Translations under genes and position numbers: made by a program
Assembly: GCF_011682045.1 (NCBI RefSeq)
Contig: NZ_VVIW01000013.1
Location: forward strand, 62,001-126,000
Origin: Massilia aquatica
GTDB taxonomy: Bacteria > Pseudomonadota > Gammaproteobacteria > Burkholderiales > Burkholderiaceae_D
DNA: 64,000 nt
Direction: 5' to 3'
Notes under the pieces: generated by a model
What the model was told of the DNA's origin: nothing
The model's input: only the letters and a program-made list of their open reading frames with translations
Database searches by the model: none
Shown here: piece by piece, positions 33,854 to 43,796 of the stretch
Position numbering within the stretch: position 1 is the first letter of the stretch
Layout of the letters: each line of letters starts with the position of its first letter

Positions 33854-33894
33854 ACTGTATGACGCCGGTCAGATCAAGGTTTGAGGCGAATCAA
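33854..33894 (-). promoter_or_regulatory. FNR-like boxes upstream of usp
   Basis: TTGAG-GCGA-ATCAA at 33881-33894 matches the FNR consensus at nine of ten positions. A weaker ATGAC-GCCG-GTCAG is at 33859-33872. On the minus strand TACAGT (33859-33854) is a possible -10, which places the better box about 41 bases upstream of the predicted start. Confidence 0.45.
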
Positions 33895-33943
33895 GGTGCG
33901 CATCCGAACCAATCGGCGCGCGTGGTGACGCGCGCCGTGCGGC

Positions 33944-36222
33944 TTACGGCGCCATGACTTTATCGGGCGTCATCGGGGTGCTGCGCACGCGCCGGCCGGT
34001 AGCGTGGAAAATCGCGTTGCAGACCGCCGCCGCCACGCCGACCTGGCCGATTTCGCCCACGCCCTTGGCGCCGAGGCGGCTGACGATGCGATCATCCTCC
34101 TCCACGAACAGCACGTCGATATCGTGGATGTCGGCGTTGACCGACACATGATATTCGCCCAGGTTGTGGTTCATGAAGCGGCCCAGCCGGTCGTCGGACT
34201 GGGTTTCTTCGTGCAGCGCCTGGCCGATGCCCCACACTACCCCGCCGACAATCTGGCTGCGCGCCGCCTTGGCGTTGATGATGCGCCCGGCCGCGATGGC
34301 GCTCACCACGCGCGTGACGCGCACCGTGCCGAATGCTTCGTCGACCCGCACCTCGACGAACACCGCCGAGTGGGTGGCGCGCAGGTACTTCTGCTGCTTG
34401 AGCATATTCGGCAGCATCATGTACTTTTCTTCGATGCGCGCGGCGCAGGCGGACGCCAGGATCGCCTGCAAGGTCACGCCATGCGCCGGTTGCGCGATCA
34501 GGCGCAGGCCGCCGCCGGCAAATTCGGCCTCCTCGAAACCGGCGCTGGCAAACGGCGAATCGGGCATCTTGCGGGCCAGCTTGAACAAGCTCTTTTTCAG
34601 CTTTTCGCACACGCCCTGCACGGCCGAGCCGACCGTGGCCACGTGCGACGATCCGCCTTCGATCGGCGCGACCGGCAGGGTCGAGTCGCCCAGCTGGAAG
34701 CGCACGCGTTCCAGCGGCATGCCCATGGCGTCGGCGGCGATGATGCACATGGCGGTGTAGGTGCCGGTGCCGATGTCGGTGGCGGCGCTGGAGACGACCA
34801 GGTTGCCATCGGCGTGCAGCACGGCGCTGGCGCGCGCGAACATCTGCATCGCATCCCACATGCCGGTGGCCATGCCCCAGCCGATCAATTCGTGGCCTTC
34901 GCGCATGGAGCGCGCTTCGAGCGGGCGCTTGGCCCAGCCGAAACGCGCCGCGCCCTGCTGGTAGCAGGCGCGCAGCTCCTTGGTCGAATACGGCAGGCCG
35001 TCGGTGGGATCGATGTCGGCGTAGTTATGCAGGCGTAGCGCCAGCGGGTCCATTTTCAGTTCGTACGACAGTTCATCCATCGCCACTTCGAGCGCGTGCA
35101 CGCCGTGCGCCGCGCCGGGGGCGCGCATGTCCATCGGGCTGAAGCGGTCGAGGGCGACCAGCTTGTAGCCGAGGCGGATATGCTCGCAGGCGTAGAGCTG
35201 GCCCGACCAGTTGACCACCACTTCGACGTAATCCTCGTTGCGCGAGGTTTCGGCCAGCGCTTCGTGGATGATGGAGGTGAGCGTGCCGTCCGGACGCGCG
35301 GCCAGGCGCACGCGCTGGATGGTTTCGGGACGGTGCCCGAAGCTGAACATCTGCTGGCGCGTGAGCACCACCCGCACCGAGCGTTCCAGCTTGAGGGCGG
35401 CCATCACGGCCAGCGCCAGCTGGTACTGCGGACGCAGGCCGGAACCGAAGGCGCCGCCCACGTAGGGATTACGCACGGTGACCTTGTCCTTGGACAGGCC
35501 GAACACGTGCGACACATACCAGCGGCTGTTCTGCGAGCTCTGGGTCTTGTCGTAGATGGTCAGGTGGCCGTCGTCGCCGCGCACCACGGTCGAGGCGAAC
35601 ATTTCGAGCGGGTTGTGGTGCTCGACGCCGCTGTAATACTCGCCTTCCATCCGCACCACCGCCTTGTCCCACATTTCGTCGGCAAAGCCTTTCGGTTCGG
35701 GCGGCGGCGTGTAGCCGGCCTTGAGGCGGCTCGGCTTGTGGCTGCGCTCCATGTGCTCGACCAGACTGGTTTCGTGCTGTTCGACCTCGTACGTAACCCG
35801 CACCAGGGACGCCGCATAACGCGCCGCTTCGAACGTCTCGGCCACCACCAGCGCGACCGGCTGGCCGCTGCTGTGGATCTTGTCGTCGTAGAGCGGGCGG
35901 AATGGCGAGCCGCCGGGGGCGGTCATGTCCTTGTAGAACAAATCAAAAGAGCGCAGGCGCGGACGGTTCTCGTGCGTGATCACCTCGACCACGCCGGGCA
36001 AGGCCAGGGCTTGGGCGGGGTCGATCGAGGCGATGCGGCCTTTGGTGACGGTGCCGCTGACGACCACGCCGTACAGCAGAGCTTCAGCCGGGTGTTCGGC
36101 GGCGTAGCGCGCCTGGCCGGTGACCTTGTCGCGGCCATCGACGCGCGAGACGGCCATGCCGATGGTGACAGGGCCGGTGCCTTCATCGGCGACCGGGGTG
36201 CGCAGTGCGTCAATCAGATCGG

Positions 36223-36226
<4 letters not shown>
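33944..36226 (-). CDS. PaoC-like molybdopterin-binding subunit
   Basis: Large catalytic subunit (760 residues) of a xanthine-oxidase-family aldehyde oxidoreductase. [18 protein letters not shown] starts the family region, [16 protein letters not shown] and [12 protein letters not shown] follow, and [17 protein letters not shown] near residue 722 carries the catalytic Glu. It uses a GTG start with AAGGAG five bases upstream, overlapping the FAD-subunit stop. PaoABC enzymes oxidise aromatic aldehydes in the periplasm; no Tat signal is visible on this small-subunit set, so location is uncertain. It is the last gene of the three-gene operon. Confidence 0.88.
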
Positions 36227-37247
<1,021 letters not shown>

Positions 37248-37251
<4 letters not shown>

Positions 37252-37802
37252 GCGGGCACCGTGCCGGGAATGTACGGGCGGTCCGGATTGTCCTTGTGTT
37301 CGGCCAGGCCCATCACCTCGGTGACGGCGGCCACGATCTGCGGGTAGGCGCCGCAGCGGCAGACGTTGCCGCTCATGAGTTCGCGCACCTCGGCCACCGT
37401 GCGCGCTTCGCCTTCGCGCATCAGGCCGATGGCCGAACAGAGCTGGCCGGGGGTGCAGTAGCCGCACTGGAAGGCGTCGTGGTCGAGGAAGGCTTGCTGC
37501 AGCGGATGCAATGTGGGGCCATCGGCCAGGCCTTCGACGGTGACGATCTCCTTACCGTTCTGCATGACCGCCAGGGTCAGGCAGGAATTGATGCGCTTGC
37601 CGCCGGCCAGCACGGTGCAGGCGCCGCACTGGCCATGGTCGCAGCCCTTCTTGGTGCCGGTCAGGCCCGCGCGCTCGCGCAGCAGGTCGAGCAGGGTGAC
37701 CCAGGCTTCAACCTCGACCTGGTGCTGCTCGCCATTGATGCGCAGGCTGATGGGATAGGTGGTGGCGGCCGGCGCGTGCGCGGCCTTGATATGGGCGTCC
37801 AT
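37248..37802 (-). CDS. PaoA-like 2Fe-2S subunit
   Basis: Small subunit of 184 residues with two 2Fe-2S clusters. The plant-ferredoxin motif is [20 protein letters not shown] with a fourth Cys in NSCLTLA. The second cluster cysteines are CGYCTPGQ and [13 protein letters not shown]. The N terminus lacks the twin-arginine signal found in E. coli PaoA, so the enzyme may be cytoplasmic. It opens the operon. No XdhC/PaoD-type insertion chaperone lies in this window. A perfect 12-base palindrome is 67 bases upstream. Confidence 0.9.
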
Positions 37803-37868
37803 GGAGTCTCGACTCTGCTTGTGTGGGCGTTAACTTTATCCATAAAGCACGTTCTAATCTGTTAGCGA

Positions 37869-37880
37869 ACGAACGTTCGT
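37869..37880. promoter_or_regulatory. perfect palindrome ACGAACGTTCGT upstream of paoA
   Basis: A 12-base perfect palindrome, of the type bound by TetR/AcrR-family repressors, lies 67 bases before the paoA start and just before the convergent-side unknown gene. No TetR gene is adjacent, so the regulator would act in trans. Confidence 0.4.
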
Positions 37881-37933
37881 AACAATCGGTATTTTATTTA
37901 TGTGTCGCGCAAGTCACAGAAAAGCGGAGGAGT

Positions 37934-38164
37934 TCAACCGCAGCCTGGCTTGACGCTGTTGTTTTGATGGAACTGCTCCCAATCGGTCAGGCGCCGGTTC
38001 GAGGCGCCCAGCAGCACGCGCTCGACCACGGCCGGCGGAATGTCCGATGCGCGGAAGTACGCCAGCGCCACCTGGCGGCTCAGGGTGCGGTCGTAGGTGA
38101 CGCCAAGATCGACCAGGAGCGACAAACCGCTGTTGTCGCATTGGCGACGATCGGGAGCATTCAA
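37934..38164 (-). CDS. unknown small protein
   Basis: A 76-residue hydrophilic protein without a recognised family. The sequence looks folded (LSLLVDLGVTYDRTLSRQVALAYF, SNRRLTDWEQFH) with few low-complexity features and cysteines at both ends. It needs a TTG start, supported by AAGG eight bases upstream. It lies alone, same direction as the pao operon. An inverted repeat at 38232-38248 may control it. Confidence 0.55.
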   Translation of the reverse strand: MNAPDRRQCDNSGLSLLVDLGVTYDRTLSRQVALAYFRASDIPPAVVERVLLGASNRRLTDWEQFHQNNSVKPGCG

Positions 38165-38231
38165 TTGGTGAGCCTTTCTGGTCGGATTTGCCTACCCTTT
38201 TTTACAATAGCCGAGATTTATCAAGTCCACA

Positions 38232-38248
38232 AATAGCGCTTTGCTATT
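38232..38248. promoter_or_regulatory. inverted repeat AATAGC-GCTTT-GCTATT
   Basis: Perfect six-base arms around a five-base spacer, in an AT-richer 223-base region between two divergent small genes. It is 68 bases upstream of the minus-strand gene. It may be an operator or a small hairpin. Confidence 0.35.
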
Positions 38249-38387
38249 GATGATTTTCCAATCGGAAATTCACACAAGTTTTCATGACACCATTCACTCT
38301 GTTGCTCACACTACCGCTGCTTAACTGTGTTGGCGGACTTCATGCGGCAATGATAAATTGACTACTTTTAGTAACTGAGGAGGCGTG

Positions 38388-38753
38388 ATGGAACGCTATG
38401 AACGCCACTTCGTGTCGCAGCGGATTGGCAGGGCCATTGGCGCGGTGGAGTTTGCCGGGAATGGGATGGGCGTGGTCGAAATCACGGTGCCGGAGGGGCC
38501 GGCACGCATGCTGTTTTCGTTCACATTAAGCGGCGCGCCGGACCAGCATGCGCTGACGCCGGCGCTGGCTGAAGTGCTGCTGCGAACGGCGATATCGCAG
38601 GTGCACAAGGAAATACTGAAGCCGCCGCCGGGGGGCGCCGACGACAACCGGTGCCTGTCGAACGTGTGCCCGCCCTGGATTGGCGACCTGGAGGTGATGC
38701 CGTATGGCGGCGCCACCTCCGGCTACGCCGCCCAGGCAAAGCGGGAGCCGTAG
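38388..38753 (+). CDS. unknown protein
   Basis: A 121-residue protein without a recognised family. The body is mixed alpha/beta (RIGRAIGAVEFAGNGMGVVEITVP, MLFSFTLSGAPDQHALTPALAEVLLRTAISQVHKE) and the last 45 residues are proline- and glycine-rich with two cysteines. AGGAGG is four bases ahead of the ATG at 38388. No signal peptide or membrane segment is present. It converges on the amidohydrolase gene with only 11 bases between stops. Confidence 0.65.
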   Translation: MERYERHFVSQRIGRAIGAVEFAGNGMGVVEITVPEGPARMLFSFTLSGAPDQHALTPALAEVLLRTAISQVHKEILKPPPGGADDNRCLSNVCPPWIGDLEVMPYGGATSGYAAQAKREP

Positions 38754-38764
38754 GCGGCAAGCCG

Positions 38765-41700
38765 TCAGTGGCCGTGGCGGCCGTCGCCGTGGCTGTGGCT
38801 GGCCGCCTCCACCGGCGCGCTGGCCCCGTTCACGCCTTCGAAGAAGAAGGGTTTGCGTGCCTTGGGCGTGGCGCCGACCTCGTTCATGGTCGCCGTCTCG
38901 TACACGCGCCCGCCGATCATCACGTGCGTGACGCGGTCGGAGCTGCGGATATCCTTGACCACGTCGCCGTCGATGATCGACAGGTCGGCGAGTTTACCCA
39001 CTTCGAGCGAGCCGACATCCTTGTCCAGCCCCAGATAGCGGGCGCCGTTGAGGGTGGCCGAGCGGATCGCTTCGAGCGGCGTCATGCCGCCCTGGACCAG
39101 CGACCACATTTCCCAGTGCGCGCCCAGCCCTTCGCGCTGGCCGTGCGCGCCGATGTTGACCGGCACGCCCACGCGCTGCAAGGCGGTCGCCGTGCGCGCC
39201 ACGCGCAGCACATTGAAGTCTTCTTCCGGCGCCGTCTCGCGGCGGATCGAGCGCGGCTCGAGCACCGCGCGCGGCACGTAGCGCGACAGGATCGGATGGC
39301 GCCAGACATCGGTGCGCGCATACCAGTAATGCTCGCCATCGAGGCCGCCGTACGACACCACCAGGGTCGGCGTGTAGCCCACTTTGGTCTGCGACCAGAG
39401 CTGCTTGACGTCGTCGTAGGCGTCTTCCACCGGAATCGAATGCTCGACGCCGGTGTGGCCGTCCACCACCATCGTCATATTGTGCTGGAACAGCGAACCG
39501 CCTTCGGGCACCACCATCATGCCGCTCTGGCGCGCCGCTTCCAGGATTTGCTGGCGCTGTTCGCGGCGCGGCTGGTTATAGCTCTTGACGCTGGTCGCCC
39601 CGCCCGCTTTCAGGCGCCGCACATGGGTGAGCGCGTCGTCCAGGCTGTCGACCGGGGCGGCGAAGTTGCCCTTGGCGCCGTACAAAATCGTGCCGGTCGA
39701 ATAGATGCGCGGGGCCACCAGTTGACCGGTGCGCTGCATTTCGCTGTGGGTGAAGATGGTGCCGGTATCGTTGGACGGGTCGTGCACGGTGGTCACGCCG
39801 AAGGCCAGGCCGGCGTAATCGACCCAGCTTTGCTGCGGCACGATGCCCTCTTCGCCCATGGCGCCGTGCCAGTGCGCGTCGACCAGGCCGGGGATGACGC
39901 TTTTTCCCGTGGCGTCGATGCGCGTGGCGCCGGCAGGCACGGCAACCTCGGCCGCCGTGCCGATGGCGGCGATGCGCTGGTCCTTGATGACGATGCGGCC
40001 GTTCTCGATGACTTCGTCGCCTTTCATGGTCACGATGCGCGCGCCGTCGATGACGACGGTGGCGCGCGGCGAGCTTGATTGCGCACGGAAGCCGATCTTC
40101 ACCCCCGGCTGGGCCGCCAGCGCGCTCAAGCGCAGCTTTTCCTTTTTGGCATCCGGGTCGCTCGGTGCGAAGGCGTTTTTGAGCTCGCGCGTGAACAGCT
40201 GCTCGCCCAGCGAATAATGCAGCGCGCCGCTGTCGCCCGACCAGTGCAGGTAGTCGCCGGCATCAAGGTCGAGCTGGCGCACCGGCAGGGCGTCGGTCTT
40301 TTCGCCGATGGTGATGACCTTGCCGGCCATCGGCAGCGGCGCCACCCAGGTGTGGAAGCGCTCGCCGTAGGCCAGCCAGGCGCCATCCGGCGAGAGGCTG
40401 AAATTGGTCACGAACTCGCCCTTGACGATCGCGTGCTCCTCGTGTTTGTCGAGGCGGATGCGCACCAGCGAGGTGGTGGTATCGACTTCGTTGGCGGTGA
40501 CGCTGCGCGTGACGTACACATGATTGCTGTCGGCGGCGTACTGCGGCGCGCGCCCGTCGTCGGTGACCAGCACCGGCTTGCCCTTGCCATCGCTGGCGAC
40601 CTTGTACACGCCGGTGTCGAGCCCGTGCCATGGGCTGAGCAGGAAGCGCCCCTGTCCCTTGACGTAGACCACATCCTTGCCGTCGGGCGAGAATGCCGGC
40701 TCGATGTACTTGCCGGGTGTGCTAGTGAGAACGGTTTCCTTGCCGCTTTTCAGGTCGATGGTGCGGATCGAACCGAGTTTTTCGTCATCCCAGGTGGCGA
40801 ACACGATGCGCTGGCCGTCGCGCGAGAACTTGGGGAAGTATTCGAAATGGTCGCCCTGGCGCGACAGGCGGCGCGGCTCGCCGTTGGGCAGGTCGCGCAC
40901 ATACAGGTGGCCGAGCGCCGAGTAGACCACCTTGTTGCCTTGCGGCGCCACGTTGACCCAGCGCAGCTGGCGCACGTCGAACTGCTCGGGCGAAACGGCG
41001 TGCGGGAAGCGCAGCGCTTCGCGCACCTCGCGCGTGTCCTTGACGTGGAACGGAATCTCCTTTGCGGATTTGGCGAAGGGATCGACCCTCCAGATCTTGC
41101 CCTTGGCCCAGACCACGATCTCTTTGCTGCCCGGCATCCAGCTGAACGCGGGATACACGCCGTGGATGGCCCAGGCTTCCTGCAGATCGCGTTCCAGAGC
41201 GCTCCAGGCCGGCGTTTCGATGCCGGTGCTCAAGTCCTTGAGGAACAGGGTCGACTGGTTGCGCACGCGCCGCACGAAGGCCAGGTATTTGCCGTCCGGC
41301 GACGGGGTCGGCCGCACCGCACCGCCCGGGCCGCTGACAAAGGGCTTGGTCTTTTCTTCTTTCAGGTCGCGCCGGAAGATCTGGTAGATCTGCGCGTTGG
41401 AATTCTTGTTGTACTCGAAGGCCGTGCCGCCGGTGGTGTCCTGCGAGTAGTAGACGTAACGGCCGTCCGGCGAAAACGCGGGCTCGCCCAGATCCTTTTG
41501 CCAGTTCGGCTTTTCGTTCAGCTGGACCCCGCCGCCTTGCGTATGGAACATCCAGATTTCGCCGGAACCGAGCGAGCGCGTGCCGGAATAATGCTTGCGC
41601 GCGGCAATGTACTTGCCGTTCGGATGCCATACCGGGTTGTTCAGCAGGCGGAACTTTTCCTTGCTCACTTCGCGCGCGCCGCTGCCGTCGACGTTCATGA

Positions 41701-42058
41701 TCCAGATGTTGTCGCCGCCGGCTGCGTCCGACATGTAGGCCAGTTGCTTGCCGTCCGGCGAAAAGCGCGCCTGCATTTCCCAGGCCATCGAGTGGGTCAG
41801 CGCTTTGGCTTCGCCGCCGGCGATGGGCAGCAGGTACAGGTCGCCCAGCAGGTCGAACACGATCTGCTTGCCGTCCGGGCTGACGTCGACGCTCATCCAG
41901 GTGCCGGTGCTGGTGTCGATCTTGACGGTGCTGGCCGGACCGGGAGGATTGTTGACGTCCCACTTTTTCTTGTCGGCGGCGGTGTCGTCGGCGGCGGTAA
42001 CGCCGGACGCGGATGAGGCCAGGATGGCGGCCAGGACGGTGGCGCGAAGTGGGTGCAT
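38765..42058 (-). CDS. exported amidohydrolase fused to a TolB-like beta-propeller
   Basis: A 1097-residue exported protein with signal peptide at 1-22 (ATVLAAILASSASGVTAA). Residues 45-650 hold repeated propeller blades with SPDGK/SPDGR motifs (SVDVSPDGKQIVFD, ARFSPDGKQLAYM, AFSPDGRYVYYS and more). Residues 680-1070 are an amidohydrolase domain with VIPGLVDAHWHGAMG (metal-binding HxH), TVHDPSNDTG, GVEHSIPVEDAY and NIGAHGQREGLG. The end is His-rich (SHSHGDGRHGH). Such fusions are common, of unknown substrate, with the propeller probably guiding peptide-like ligands. The start at 42058 exposes the signal peptide; longer frames do not. Confidence 0.87.
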   Translation of the reverse strand: MHPLRATVLAAILASSASGVTAADDTAADKKKWDVNNPPGPASTVKIDTSTGTWMSVDVSPDGKQIVFDLLGDLYLLPIAGGEAKALTHSMAWEMQARFSPDGKQLAYMSDAAGGDNIWIMNVDGSGAREVSKEKFRLLNNPVWHPNGKYIAARKHYSGTRSLGSGEIWMFHTQGGGVQLNEKPNWQKDLGEPAFSPDGRYVYYSQDTTGGTAFEYNKNSNAQIYQIFRRDLKEEKTKPFVSGPGGAVRPTPSPDGKYLAFVRRVRNQSTLFLKDLSTGIETPAWSALERDLQEAWAIHGVYPAFSWMPGSKEIVVWAKGKIWRVDPFAKSAKEIPFHVKDTREVREALRFPHAVSPEQFDVRQLRWVNVAPQGNKVVYSALGHLYVRDLPNGEPRRLSRQGDHFEYFPKFSRDGQRIVFATWDDEKLGSIRTIDLKSGKETVLTSTPGKYIEPAFSPDGKDVVYVKGQGRFLLSPWHGLDTGVYKVASDGKGKPVLVTDDGRAPQYAADSNHVYVTRSVTANEVDTTTSLVRIRLDKHEEHAIVKGEFVTNFSLSPDGAWLAYGERFHTWVAPLPMAGKVITIGEKTDALPVRQLDLDAGDYLHWSGDSGALHYSLGEQLFTRELKNAFAPSDPDAKKEKLRLSALAAQPGVKIGFRAQSSSPRATVVIDGARIVTMKGDEVIENGRIVIKDQRIAAIGTAAEVAVPAGATRIDATGKSVIPGLVDAHWHGAMGEEGIVPQQSWVDYAGLAFGVTTVHDPSNDTGTIFTHSEMQRTGQLVAPRIYSTGTILYGAKGNFAAPVDSLDDALTHVRRLKAGGATSVKSYNQPRREQRQQILEAARQSGMMVVPEGGSLFQHNMTMVVDGHTGVEHSIPVEDAYDDVKQLWSQTKVGYTPTLVVSYGGLDGEHYWYARTDVWRHPILSRYVPRAVLEPRSIRRETAPEEDFNVLRVARTATALQRVGVPVNIGAHGQREGLGAHWEMWSLVQGGMTPLEAIRSATLNGARYLGLDKDVGSLEVGKLADLSIIDGDVVKDIRSSDRVTHVMIGGRVYETATMNEVGATPKARKPFFFEGVNGASAPVEAASHSHGDGRHGH

Positions 42059-42192
42059 AAAACTCTGTAGAGAATGGGTTGACCGGACCGGCGGCGCGGG
42101 TAGCGCTGCCGGTGAGCAAGCGATTCTACGACGGGGATGGCGCCGCGGGCAAACGGCGGCGTTTCGTAAAGACGCGTGGATGCGACACGGTC

Positions 42193-42984
42193 TTACCAGG
42201 GCTTCCACCAGGCTTTTTTCGGCGGGACGGCTTCGTAGACGAGGCGCATGACCGTGCCCTCGATGCCGAAGGCGGACGGGCCGTAGACAACCCGGATTTT
42301 CTCGTCGGCGCTTTCGCCAAGGGTGTCGCCATCGCTGATGACCTGGCCATTTTCCAGCAGATAGCGCGCAATGCCTTCAAATCGATCGCGCAGCTCGGCC
42401 GGCGGCTCGGTGGCGTTCTGCGCTTCCAGTTCCATCAGCCCCAGTTCGGCCAGGCCGGTGGTGAACCCCGAACTGAAGGCGTCGACCTCGGTCCAGCCGA
42501 CGCGGGAGTCGACCCAGATGGTCAACGGCGGGCCCATCGGCATGATGTCGGTGGCGAACTCGATGAACATGTCTTTGGGAACAATCAGCGCGGCATTGGT
42601 CCAGAACACGCCCGGCGTCCCAGGGGTCGTCGCCATCAGCGCTGCGGTAACTTGCGTGAGCACGGTGGACAGCGCCACGGGGTCGAGCTCGCCGCGCACG
42701 GTGACGATGGCGTGGTGCGTATGGCCTGGCAGGACGGATGCGGCATCGGGCCAGAGAATGCTGGTAGCGCATGGCCCTTCCAGGTCCGACCAGGGGACCG
42801 GGGCGGGCATCGTACCGATGACTACCTCTGCGCCAGCAACATTGAACGCCAGCGTGTTGTCGTCGGCGGAAACATCGGAAACAGGCGGCAGGTTCGGCCA
42901 GCTGGATGAAAGGAAGGTTTGCAGTGCATTGACGGCGTAAGCGGGCGCTTCGTTGAAAAGGATCATGGATATTTGCAGCGGCAC
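42193..42984 (-). CDS. DUF4261 domain protein
   Basis: A 263-residue cytoplasmic protein. It begins PLQISMILFNEAPAYAVNAL, then TIWVDSRVGWTEVDAFSSGF and FEGIARYLLENGQVISDGDTLG, all typical of DUF4261. The GTG start at 42984 has AAGGAG six bases upstream. The family's role is unknown; members often occur near contact-dependent systems or stress genes, but nothing here links them. A 21-base inverted repeat lies 70 bases upstream. Confidence 0.7.
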   Translation of the reverse strand: MPLQISMILFNEAPAYAVNALQTFLSSSWPNLPPVSDVSADDNTLAFNVAGAEVVIGTMPAPVPWSDLEGPCATSILWPDAASVLPGHTHHAIVTVRGELDPVALSTVLTQVTAALMATTPGTPGVFWTNAALIVPKDMFIEFATDIMPMGPPLTIWVDSRVGWTEVDAFSSGFTTGLAELGLMELEAQNATEPPAELRDRFEGIARYLLENGQVISDGDTLGESADEKIRVVYGPSAFGIEGTVMRLVYEAVPPKKAWWKPW

Positions 42985-43053
42985 GGCGGACTCCTTGTTT
43001 TTTGCGATGTTCAGTTTGCCAGCGCCCGGAGCCAATTGACGACACAGGGGGGG

Positions 43054-43074
43054 ATATGGCTTAAACTGCCATAT
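43054..43074. promoter_or_regulatory. inverted repeat ATATGGC-N7-GCCATAT
   Basis: Perfect seven-base arms around seven bases, 70 bases upstream of the DUF4261 start and 82 bases upstream of the small plus-strand gene. It is a possible operator between these divergent units. Confidence 0.4.
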
Positions 43075-43155
43075 TAATTGATAGACACCGCCCCGTGAAG
43101 TCGGCGCCATGCTCGCGCAAGCGCGGGCATGAATCCACGCCAAGGAAAAACAGAA

Positions 43156-43308
43156 ATGACATCCATAAATACCTCGTCTTCACCGGCGAGTGTCATTGAT
43201 TCATCAAGCCAGAATATGAACGGTGTTGCGGCATCAAATCAGGATGATCAGAAGACACGCAAAGACCCGCCCTGCGCTGTATGTTGCGCACGTACTTCAC
43301 GAGGCTGA
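43156..43308 (+). CDS. unknown 50-residue protein
   Basis: A short frame beginning MTSINTSSSPASVIDSSSQN and ending KDPPCAVCCARTSRG. It is Ser/Asn/Gln-rich with a cysteine-rich C terminus. AGGA lies nine bases before the ATG, and its stop is two bases from the start of the next gene, as in an operon. No homology is recognised. GC content here looks lower than in neighbouring genes. Confidence 0.4.
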   Translation: MTSINTSSSPASVIDSSSQNMNGVAASNQDDQKTRKDPPCAVCCARTSRG

Positions 43309-43310
43309 AC

Positions 43311-43718
43311 ATGCAATTTCTATTTCGGATCGACGATATTTTTATGATTACAGGACGCGGATGCGTCCTTGTACCGGGCGTGCCATTCGCGTTTCCGGGC
43401 GTCATCTGCGGCGGGACCAGGATTGCCATCGTATCGCCTTCCGGAGAGCGCCTGGACACCGTCATCGCCGGATGCGAAATGATACATTGTGGTGCGCCCT
43501 CCAGCCACGCCCCGATTTGCCTGCCTCGCAATGTACACAAGGAGATGCTGGCGCTCGGCTCACGCGTTTACCTGGTGCAGAGTGGGGATCAGAAATCCGA
43601 CCGACTGCAAGAACATGGCATTCATCGTTTAATTTCGTGTGACTATATTCCTCGCCACAGCATGGCTTTGTTCCGCGCCAGGGTCACGCAGCACCGAATT
43701 GGCAGACAAGAAATCTGA
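43311..43718 (+). CDS. unknown protein with a small beta-barrel-like core
   Basis: A 135-residue protein. Its first 90 residues look like a compact beta-barrel resembling translation-factor domain 2 folds (FRIDDIFMITGRGCVLVPGVPF, GTRIAIVSPSGERLDTVIAGCEM, HKEMLALGSRVYLV). Similar short proteins are widespread without a known function. The final 45 residues (from about DQKSDRLQEHG) look less regular and may reflect a shifted frame at the end. GAGG lies six bases before ATG 43311. It is paired with the 50-residue gene ahead and converges on the receptor gene. Confidence 0.5.
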   Translation: MQFLFRIDDIFMITGRGCVLVPGVPFAFPGVICGGTRIAIVSPSGERLDTVIAGCEMIHCGAPSSHAPICLPRNVHKEMLALGSRVYLVQSGDQKSDRLQEHGIHRLISCDYIPRHSMALFRARVTQHRIGRQEI

Positions 43719-43732
43719 TTGCCCATAAAAAA

Positions 43733-43750
43733 GCCCGCAATAAAGCGGGC
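43733..43750 (-). terminator. Rho-independent terminator of the iron operon
   Basis: GCCCGC and GCGGGC form a perfect six-base stem around a six-base loop. On the minus strand a run of six T residues follows directly. It lies 46 bases beyond the receptor gene stop and may also serve the convergent plus-strand gene. Confidence 0.85.
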
Positions 43751-43796
43751 CTTCTCATCCGGCACGCCTGCAAACAGGCATGCCAATCAGCGCAGC

